From: Brachionus plicatilis
Taxonomy: Eukaryota; Rotifera; Eurotatoria; Ploima; Brachionidae
Direction of reading: 5' to 3'
Assembly: GCA_010279815.1 (NCBI GenBank)
Contig: QEOQ01000503.1
Location: 590,453 to 654,452 of the forward strand
DNA: 64,000 nt
Part shown: positions 55,931 to 64,000 of the stretch, one piece after another
How positions within the stretch are numbered: the first letter of the stretch is position 1
Layout of the letters: every line of letters starts with the position of its first letter
Position numbers and translations under genes: made by a program
Notes under the pieces: model-generated
The model's database searches: none
Seen by the model: the letters and a program-made list of their open reading frames with translations, nothing else
What the model was told of the DNA's origin: nothing

Positions 55931-56931
55931 TTGCTTGGTAAAAAAATTATTTTTTCTCTATTATTGAAGAAAATAAATTTCATTTTATCTATTGATCTTG
56001 ATCTGAAACTTCAATTTGCCTTTAAAAAAAAGTTTTTTTTAATGTAATTAATAAATGGTTTGTTGTGTGTTTCGGTTTTGTCAATTTTCATGTCCTCTAA
56101 AAATTTGTTTAAAAGCTTCGAAGTTGAATCAAAGAGAAAGGTATAAATTGATTTCAAACTCAAATCAATTATGGGTTCAATTAAAGTCTTATAAATATTA
56201 ACAAGAGTATTTTTATCAAGTTTTTTTCATTAGGAGTATTTTTATTAATTTTATTTTTTTACAATTTTTATTTGGTCCAAGCATAGTTACAAATCATTGA
56301 GATGATATCTAGATAAAACATATTGGATAACAGACTTCACCAGTTTGGGCATTGCTATTTTCAGACAAAAAGCATGTCGCGATAAATGACCATGAACTTT
56401 ATTGTCATGGATATTTTTGCTGGTCATTTAGCAGGAAATAAACAAAGAAGCTTAGTATTTTTAAATTTGTTTAATTTAGAAAAATGTTCAAAGAAAAAAA
56501 TTAACTACTCTTTGTTGCTTCACATATTTTAACCAAAGCATCTAGAAAAAAAAACAAAATAAAATGACTTTATTTTAAGTAAACTTTATTCTGAATTAGG
56601 ACAATATTCAAGGCAACAATCAAGTAACCCACATACCATTTTATTTAGACAAATATTTCAAAATAATCAAAATTTATTTTTCTCTTTTATTTGAATTTAT
56701 TTCAAGTAAAAAAATTAAATGGCCGACAAATCTGTAAACTCTAAATCTTGCTCTAAATAGATACCTCATCACTACTAACCCAAGTTTTTGTCAACTAGCC
56801 TTGGTTAAAAAGTCTTATTTTTTTTGTGTCACAATTTTTTTGAAAAAAATTTCAATTTTTTTCTCCTGTTTTTTTTGCGTAATTTTTTTTCTAAATTTAT
56901 AAAATGTTCAAAAAGACATTACTAGCCAAAA
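55931..56931. other. Upstream region of SRRT
   Basis: AT-rich sequence that should contain the SRRT promoter. A long T-rich tract lies at about 56815-56890. No sharper element is seen. Confidence 0.35.
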
Positions 56932-59900
56932 ATGGACAGCGACGACGAATACGATCAAGTGAGAAAACATAGCAGAAACAAATTCCGAAACGAAAGAGAC
57001 GAATACCAATCACATGACTACAAACGTTCCCATTCTCACAAAAGCAGTCGTCATGACTACGACCCTTACCCCAGCTCTTCACACCGAACAAGGTTTCCCC
57101 AACACCTTTTCCTTTTTTTCCCCAAAATAAAAATTAATCAAAATTTTTTAATTGTTTTTCAGGGACAGATCCAATGGACAAAGCTATTCTTCACGCTACG
57201 GTTCATCGCGCACCCCACCTCCATCCTCTTCAAGCCACCGCTATCCCTACTACCCAGACGAGTACCCGTCCAGCAGCCCGCACAAACGCTCTGCCTACTC
57301 CGGCTACGACCACTCCTACAAAAAACCCAAGCGAGACTGGTACTTTTTTTATTTTATTTTTTCAGTTTTGCACATTGTCAATTTTGAATCAAAGAACTAA
57401 CTAATGAATTCTAAAATTTGTCAGTTCATACAAAGTTTGTACCACCCAAACTAAGTCTCTGCAAAAACTGTGCAAAGTTCTGTATAAATTTGAAAATTCT
57501 TTAAATTTAACTGCAAATTTATTACAAAGACACTTTTTTTATTTTCTTATATTTAACCAAAAATTTTCTTAAGCATTTTTATTTGCTTACAGTGCCCCAA
57601 ATTATTAGCTGCAGTCGGGCATATTAATTCCCTGTCCAATTACCTCCGACAGATTGTATCGATTCTATTGATGATTTTTGTTTTTAATTTACACTGGTAA
57701 ATCTTTTTTCAATTTTTAGGAAAAAAAATTTCCTGTATAAATTCACATTACCTGGGTTTAAATTTCAGAAATTTTGAGAGTCAGAATGCTAAAGACTAGG
57801 AAAAGTTGGAGCCATGTGAAAAATTAGTACATTAATTAAAAAAATATATAAATATTGTATTTTTTTAATAAAACGCTTTTTTAAATTTTCAGTTTTTTAT
57901 TTTTGTATTGTAATTTTTGTACTAAATTTTCGCATTTAGTACAAAAGTTAGGAGCAATTTTTATATTTTCAATTATCAATTTTAGAAAAAAAAAAAATTA
58001 TCTGGAGCAGAGCAATTTATTTAGAATTGGATAAAATCTGATTGAAATATGAAAATTAGAATATTTTAAATTTTTACAAAATTTGTTAATTATTGTAAAA
58101 AAAAATTGTTTACATCAATTCAAATTTTGAAAAAGTTATTAATGTTTTATTAGAACAAAATTGCTCTCAACTTCACTTTAAGAGACCGCTGTTTATTGTC
58201 TGAGGCACTTTGTCTTTATGTAAAAAAAATTTTTTTGAAAAATTTTTCCAAGAGTTAAAATAGAGAGGACCCAAATTTCAAAGGAAGAAAATAGTTCATA
58301 TGTCTGTTGAATAAGGGGCGCATCTCAAATTCCTTTGGAGACCAACTGGGTTTAGGCTGGCTAAAAATTGCGGCATAGAAGACCAACTAGATGCAGTTAC
58401 CTTAGTTTCAGATAGGACTGTCTCTAAAAAAGTTATGGAGAAGATGGGTTCCTCTTCTATCATCCTGTTGTTGTATGGCATAGATAACTGCATCAAGTTT
58501 ATATTCTGCACCGTATTTTTTTGTTACAAGATAAGCCAAAAAAAATTTTGAAATCTGAAAAGGAAATTTTGTTCGTCAGAAAAATCGAAATTTGTACAAA
58601 AGTCATTGAATAAAAAATCCCGACAAGTCTTATACAAATCAAAATATCATCATTTGGACTTTTTTTAAATTCAATTTTTTACTTGTTGGAAAAAATTAAA
58701 AATTACTAGTCAAGGATTTGATTTTCATAAGTTTTATATTAAGTTTAAACCGTTCTGAATGATTAAGGTTGTGTCCCTATGAAATGTATCCAACAATTTA
58801 AAGTTATTATTTTTACTTGGCTTGTGATCAGAATTACCTAAATTACTTAAAAGTCACAAGTCTTGATCAGAGTAGTCAAGATCAAGACCGGACTTAAAAT
58901 GATTTTTTTCTCAAGTTCATTCTTACACTTTAATCTTAGTGACTCTGGCTTAAACTAGGCCGCCACAATAACTAGCTGGACAGACTTGTGCGTAAGTCAA
59001 AAAGTAAAAAAAACATAGACTTAAATTTCTAGATCATAATAAATTCATAATGAAACTTAGTTTACTTGAAAAATTTTTTCTATATTTTAAACTAAAATTT
59101 CTCTTAACTTCAAATATACAAGTCAAAATTTAAAAGTCAACTCAAATGACTTAACTTTAAAAAAAATTCTTAAGTCAAGTTCTTGATTTGCTATGACTTT
59201 ATGACTTACGCACAAGTTGGTCATAAGGTGATTCATCAGTCATGATCATGGCCACATACATTTTTTGCCGTTCCAGGTAGCTATTATAGCTAATTAGCCA
59301 AGTCCAAGTTAAATTTTAAGTCACTAAAATTAAGGTTCAAGATGGAACTTTAAAAAAAAATTTACTTATTTACTTAAAATTTATTCACTTACTTAACTTA
59401 ACTAAAAACTTGTGACTTTTAAACATCTTTGGGAAAATTTATAAAATATAAAGATCATTATAAGAATGTGTTTTTATTTTTTTTTTTTATTTAAATAAAA
59501 ACCAAACTTAAAAAAACTTCAACAAAAGAGCAAGAATTTATAAATTGTTTGAGTGGCAAAAATTTATGAACCGGTTATCAAAATAAAAATATAAACTCTT
59601 AAGTTTATATTTAAAAAAAATATATTTCTACTTAAAAAATGTTTTTATTTTTTAATTTAAAAAATAATCATTTTTTTATCGATTTCAAAAGCTATGATAA
59701 CTGGTTTTATTTTTGACTGATTTTTAAAAACGATGACTAGCACTCCTTACTTTACTCTTGTAAAACGGATGGTAAGACCACTGCTCCACCAACTCAACTC
59801 AAACTAACTTTGAAATTGAGCTGAAAAATTTAGTACAACCAGTTTTTGACCTTATAAATAATTAGTAAAATTTTTTTTTTTTTTATAATTTATTTCCTCA

Positions 59901-62900
59901 AGTTTTAAGTGCAGAGCAAGTGATTTAGTTTCAGTTTTATTTAGTTTTTTTGTTCAACTGATGTTTTTTTTTATTAGCAGTTAAAAATTTATTAACAAAT
60001 ATTAAAAACTAAATTTTAGCTCTGCACTTAAAATTAGGAAATAAAAAAAAATTAGAAAAATAATTTTCATTAATAATTTAAGCCTATTTTTTAATGCGGC
60101 ATCTAAACTTAAAACTTAATTTTTTAATTTTTTTTTAATTCAACTTTTTGTGCGGCTCTTTATTCTGAAATTTAAGTATTAATGCTCCGTTTATTTTTGA
60201 TTCTTGGGTTTTAACTTTAGTTAAATCAGATAAATAGAATAAAAGAGTTTCAAGTTTAAAAGCTAAAAATAACACATATAATTATTTAACACATATAATT
60301 TTTTATTCGCAAAAGATTTTTTTACTTGGATAAATCTTTTTGAAATTGGTTTTGATTTGAAACCGGAAAATTCCATTCTAGAAGCAGTTTCAGCAAAATC
60401 GGGGATTGAAACCGGTTTTAAGCAGAGTTCTTTTAAAGTCCCAAAAAAAAGTCCAAGTCATAATTTTTTTTTGTTAGTATTTAAGAACTATATCTGCAAA
60501 AGAAAAAAAATTGAAGCTGAATAAATTTATTTGATTAAAATAAAAATTTGGAGGAAAAATTAATAATTTTAAGCATGTGATTAATTTGCAAAAAAAAGTG
60601 CAATGTGAAATTTTAGTACAAAAATTACAGTACAAAAAGTAAAAAATTTAATAATTTTTTTCTACTTGTGCAAAAATGGTTCTGCAAAAGGTACAATATT
60701 GTACAAATTTGTACAAAAGAATTCCAAGCTTTCCAAAAACTCTGCAATTTTTTGCATAGTTTAATCAAGGATTTTTTGATGGTGTGAATTTTACAGAAAA
60801 TTGCAGAGTTTTTGCAGAGTTTTTGCAAAGCTTGGAATTCTTTTGTACAAATTTGTACAATATTGTACCTTTTGCAGAACCATTTTTGCACAATTAGAAA
60901 AAAAATTATTAAAGTTTATACTTTTTGTACTGTAATTTTTGTACTAAAATTTCACATTGCCAAAAAAAGATTTTCATTCTTAATTGACAAGTTTATTTTT
61001 CTGACGTTAAAATAAAAAAAGTTTTTGGATATACAGGTAATGAACAGCCTCAAAAAATTTATATACTCTTGGGTTGTCTAATGCAAATAGATTTGCCATA
61101 TATCAGAATTTTCAAATAATGCAATTTTAGCATAAATGTCTTCACAATTCTTCTTCAGTAATCAAAATTTTAATGCCTGGACTTGGACTTAAAAAAAAAA
61201 ATTAAAATCTTAGCTCAGACTTTTAAAACAACAAAACAAAAAAAGTCCGAACTTGGAATTGACTTGAGACTTGTGATTTTTAAAGAACTCTGGTTTTAAG
61301 GAACCGTTCTACCAGCTCTAGAAGAAACTCATTTTTCTTGATATTCTATATTTAAAATAAAGTTGACAAAAAATTATTTTCAAGTTAGATTATTTAATAA
61401 TTATTTAATCAAAATTTTCTAGTGAAAAATTTTGTGTGAAAAAAAAACATTTCTATTTATTTATTTATTTAATTAAAGTTTAAGTCCCATGGACAAATTG
61501 AAATAAAAATTAATAGAAAATTAAATATCCATTTTACAAAAAAATGATTAAGATTATTCAATGATAGTAAGACTATATCATCGCAGTAGGCAAGAATGGA
61601 CAAGTTTATCTCACCAATCTTTGCACCAACTTTCAAATCAGTACATTCAGATAACATTTGATCGATGAAAAAATTAAATAAGTATTTCTATGTGACAAAT
61701 CTATAAACAAAAAAAATTCACTTAAAATGCCAAAAATAATTTCCATTTAAAATTGATGCAAAATTCTATTCTTGATGCAAAATTGACAATGCCTCATTTT
61801 ATGACCCACTCACATTTAGCCCCAAAAGGATGGAGTACGACAGCGGACCGGCATCCCTGCACACCGGCTACTACGAGCACGACAACCGGCTGGGCATGGC
61901 CTACGACGACTATGACGAAGTGGGCGAGTACTTCGAGGACTATCACAGCGTGGCGAGGCCGACGGGCTACCCGGCGTACCCGTACGCGGCTCCCGCCATG
62001 CCGACCAACTTCAATGCGATGATGATGATGAAGCCGATGATGGGCCAGCAGGCCGTGATGCCCTTCTGCGGCCAGCTGAGGCCCGGCGAGACCGGCCTGA
62101 TGGGCCAGTATCCGAGCGCGAGCCAGCCCGTCGCTCAGATCATGACCGAGTTTCCGACGCAGCCGCGCATGATGACGTTCAGAGAATTTTTGAAAACACT
62201 GAGCGACGACGAGCTCAAAAGCGAGACCGAGTCCTATCGACTCAACAAGTACAACCAGTACAAAGAAGAGTTCAGGGCCGAGCAAACGCGCGACTTTTTC
62301 GAAAAGCACAAAAACGAAGACTGGTTCCGTCTCCGATACCACCCGGACGATTCGCACAAGCGAAAGCTAGAGCTAAAACAATCGATCGGCCATCGGCTCG
62401 CCATATTCGTTGACACGTTCGAAAAGTACGGCCAACATGTCACACTCGAGATGCACAACGACAAAGTCAAACAGGACTTGTTCAAATTTTTGGACGCGTG
62501 CATCATCCGACTGGAGGGCGGCAACGACACCTCCGACCTGGACGTGCTCGACAAAATTTACACCCAAAAACAAGAGGCCAAAATAGCGCAGCGCACACAG
62601 TCCATTTTTTTCAAGCACCTGCCCGTCTATGTGACCCGAGGCGACTTGGAACGCATCGGCAAAAGGCTGGACGGCTACAAGCGCGCGTCCATAAGCGAGC
62701 CGGCGCCCGAGCGCGGCTTTCAGCGTCGCGGCTGGATCACCTACGATTCCACAGTGGACATCAAGGACATATGCGCCAAGCTGAATGGGGTGCGCGTCAA
62801 CGACACCAGCAAGTTTGTGCTCAACGCGACCATAAACCGCGACCTGGACCAGCGCATCAAAGTTATATCGGGCCTGAGCAATCACTGCAAAATAGTGCGA

Positions 62901-63827
62901 CAGGACCTCAGGACCATAGTCCGAGTGGTCCAGAACATGGACAAAAAGTGGTCGCTGTATGCCGATGGACCGGGCAACGGGCTGGTCGACGAGGCGGTCC
63001 GCTACTTGGACCAGGTTGACAGTGAAGTTAGACAAGAGGTCAAGGACGCCAATGAGCTGATCGCAATGGAAAAGGACGAGGCCGCCGCCCGCCACCTCGA
63101 CCGCCTCATTCTCTATTTGCGCATAGTCCACTCCATCGACTACTACAATGCCAGCGAGTATCAGCAAGAGGACTACATGCCGTACCGGTGCGGCAGTTTG
63201 CATGCGCGCGCCTCCAGCCAGCTCAAAAGCGATGCGAGCATGGTGCAAGTGATCAAGGGCTCGCTGATCAACGCCTACGATCCGGACGCCGTTCGCACCA
63301 CTCACGTGAACGAGTGGCTGCGTTTGTTCGAAAATCACATACGGCCCTATGCCGAGTACAAGGACCAGATTGACGTGGACTTGGCCAAAAAGCTGGGCAT
63401 GAAAGATCAGCACACCGAGCTCGAAAAGTTTATCAGAAACAATTGCCAAAAAGTGGACAAGGACGTGTGGCTGTGTCCGCTCAGCGGCAAAAAGTTCAAA
63501 GGGCCCGACTATGTCCGCAAGCACATTGAGACCAAGCATGACGACAAGCTCAAAGAGATCAAGTTGAATGTGGAGTATTTTAACAAGTTTGTGATGGATC
63601 CCAAGCGTCCGTATTTGCCCGAGCACCCCATGAACCGCAACATGGGAAAGATGTCACTTCAGAGCGGGTTTTATCAAATGGACGAGTTTGAGCTGGCATA
63701 TAATTATACAGGAACGGGCCTAGCTGGACCGGTGCCCGCCTATCCTATGTTTAATCAGTATGCTGGCGCAAGCTACCAGGCGCCCGGTCTCGGCCCTCGA
63801 TCCAACGCCTACAGGCCGAGGAGATAA
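56932..63827 (+). CDS. SRRT: Serrate RNA effector molecule (ARS2)
   Basis: Three exons, 56932-57092, 57163-57339 and 61829-63827, join in phase to 778 residues. The start MDSDDEYDQVRKHSRNKFR matches the ARS2 N-terminus. Exon 2 ends KKPKRDW, the conserved basic motif. Exon 3 carries the DUF3546-like region (MTFREFLKTL, AEQTRDFFEKHKNEDWFRLRY), an RRM-like part (RRGWITYDSTVDIKDICAKLNG, shortened), the helical core (LILYLRIVHSIDYYNASEY) and the zinc finger (WLCPLSGKKFKGPDYVRKH). ARS2 is a nuclear protein that joins the cap-binding complex to miRNA processing, 3'-end formation and RNA decay. The acidic linker present in vertebrates is almost missing, and the usual C-terminal DDVDFF-type end is replaced by NAYRPRR. 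Exon 3 is far GC-richer than the window. An alternative acceptor nine bases upstream (61819) also keeps frame. Confidence 0.95.
57093..57162 (+). other. SRRT: SRRT intron 1 (70 nt)
   Basis: Begins AAG|GTTTCC and ends TTGTTTTTCAG|GG. It splits an arginine codon (AG|G). The small size shows that mini-introns are spliced in this organism. Confidence 0.85.
57898..57936. repeat. Relic end of the 60.6-kb hairpin family
   Basis: TTTTGTATTGTAATTTTTGT followed by ACTAAATTTTCGCATT matches the terminus of the hairpin at 60600-60960 (TTTTTGTACTGTAATTTTTG, then TACTAAAATTTCACATTGC) with few differences. Only one end remains. Confidence 0.6.
58315..58555 (+). pseudogene. Coding-like fragment of unknown origin in the SRRT intron
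   Basis: GC-richer than the intron around it and open for 80 codons on the plus strand: GAHLKFLWRPTGFRLAKNCG then IEDQLDAVTLVSDRTVSKK and VMEKMGSSSIILL. The minus strand is also open for 71 codons, so strand is uncertain. No family recognised; a retroelement fragment is the likeliest reading given the neighbouring reverse transcriptase piece. Confidence 0.3.
58949..58978. repeat. Dispersed repeat word shared with 36.25 kb
   Basis: CTAGGCCGCCACAATAACT here and CTAGGCCGCTACAATAACT at about 36257 differ by one base over 19 and both follow GACTT/GGCTTAA-type sequence. Chance identity of this length with CpG-containing words is unlikely in such AT-rich DNA. Confidence 0.7.
58981..59222. repeat. 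Small inverted-repeat element (CAGACTTGTGCG family)
   Basis: The left end CAGACTTGTGCGTAAGTCA pairs with TGACTTACGCACAAGTTGG at the right end. The 240-bp element has an AAGTC-rich interior. A related end is at 50254. No clear target duplication. Confidence 0.7.
59870..60056. repeat. Short hairpin element
   Basis: AATTTATTTCCTCAAGTTTT AAGTGCAGAGC (59886-59917) pairs with GCTCTGCACTT AAAATTAGGAAATAAA (60017-60045). The flanking T-run and A-run extend the pairing. About 100 bp lie between the arms. Confidence 0.65.
60600..60960. repeat. 361-bp hairpin element in the SRRT intron
   Basis: GCAATGTGAAATTTTAGTAC at 60600 pairs with its complement ending at 60960. The arms (about 145 and 160 bp) are nearly identical over their length; the right arm has an extra CTCTGCAAAAA copy. 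The loop is about 50 bp. The arms contain the nested palindromes GTACAATATTGTAC and GTACAAATTTGTAC. CAAAAAAA occurs at both outer flanks and might be a target duplication, though low complexity makes this weak. Transcribed with SRRT, it would form a long RNA hairpin. Confidence 0.85.
61540..61690 (-). pseudogene. Reverse transcriptase fragment (palm motif)
   Basis: The minus strand encodes FFIDQMLSECTDLKVGAKIG then EINLSILAYCDDIVLLS. AYCDDIVLLS is the catalytic A/B-C region of LINE reverse transcriptases, with YCDD for the usual YADD. Fewer than 50 codons are recognisable. It differs from the 17-kb LINE (LNADDCKI), so it is from another element family. It lies antisense near the 3' end of SRRT intron 2. 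Confidence 0.65.
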
Positions 63828-64000
63828 TTACACTTGATGGCTGATTGTGTCGTCTCAATTACACTCAAAATTTCATCATTTGAACTTGTTTATCTCGTTT
63901 TTAAAATGTTTACTAGTGATTTTATTTTTTAAAAAAAAATGATAGTTGTTTTGATTTGATGCAAAAGTGCATGATGGCTGAGCAGTAAATATGAGAACTA
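63828..64000. other. SRRT 3' flank
   Basis: AT-rich sequence after the SRRT stop codon. No AATAAA is present before the window ends, so the poly-A site probably lies beyond. Confidence 0.4.

Larger units (their letters stand above)
57340..61828 (+). other. SRRT: SRRT intron 2 (4489 nt), repeat-filled
   Basis: Starts CTG|GTACTT and ends AAAAG|GATGG. The splice phase is 2 and restores the Trp codon of RDW. The polypyrimidine tract before the acceptor is poor. It contains at least three inverted-repeat elements, a coding-like fragment and a reverse transcriptase fragment, listed separately. Confidence 0.75.

Noticed and set aside
60625..61015. Matching open frames on opposite strands in the SRRT intron
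   Set aside because: Same reason: arms of the 361-bp hairpin.
62373..63626. Long minus-strand open frame of 417 codons
   Set aside because: It is antisense to the well-conserved SRRT exon; GC-rich codon usage keeps the reverse strand open.
1..64000. tRNA genes
   Set aside because: Scanning GTTCGAA-like B-box words found none with a matching A-box and cloverleaf arms.
1..64000. CRISPR arrays, bacterial operons or phage islands
   Set aside because: Genes have spliceosomal introns and no regularly spaced repeats are present; this is animal-type nuclear DNA.

Overview
The window looks like nuclear DNA of a small invertebrate animal. The background is extremely AT-rich. Genes have GT-AG introns from about 70 nt to several kb, and animal families are present: a FERM/PDZ scaffold, seven-pass receptors and SRRT/ARS2. 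Old DNA transposons and non-LTR retrotransposons fill much of the rest. A spiralian is likely, and a monogonont rotifer of the Brachionus kind is my best guess. That is inference from composition and gene style, not proof.

Layout. A FERM and PDZ domain gene (FRMPD1/3/4-like) runs on the minus strand from 10176 to below 1281, in at least seven exons whose phases all agree. One intron holds a 513-bp hairpin element (5004-5516). From 10.2 to 16.2 kb there is little that can be called, apart from a less AT-rich island at about 10.98-12.06 kb. From 16.2 to 36.5 kb lies a transposon graveyard: a CR1/Jockey-like LINE (minus), a TIR element with a near-perfect 8-bp target duplication (21339-22264), an inverted cluster of telomere-like repeats, a decayed Helitron without its helicase (about 22.87-26.15 kb), a decayed Rep-like SF3 helicase gene (about 26.77-28.12 kb), a 5'-truncated mariner, several short AT-hook-like and zinc-finger-like coding remnants, and a hAT/BED-like remnant. 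From 36.5 to 43 kb is almost featureless AT-rich DNA.

The second half holds four genes on the plus strand: a rhodopsin-family GPCR (43186-44352), a protein with a C-terminal HPD-bearing J-like segment (48413-49726), a seven-pass receptor with a 430-residue ectodomain (51131-53446), and SRRT/ARS2 (56932-63827, three exons, one 4.5-kb intron stuffed with repeats). Between the first two sits a striking 1-kb foldback made of GGCC/CCGG-dense arms (46742-47741), a GC island in AT-rich DNA.

No operon-like arrangement links these genes. SRRT is a nuclear RNA-processing factor, the FRMPD-like protein a cortical scaffold, and the two receptors are membrane proteins. The most unusual material is the Rep-like helicase remnant beside the Helitron, the nonsense-rich but frame-preserving decay seen in several remnants, and the GGCC foldback.
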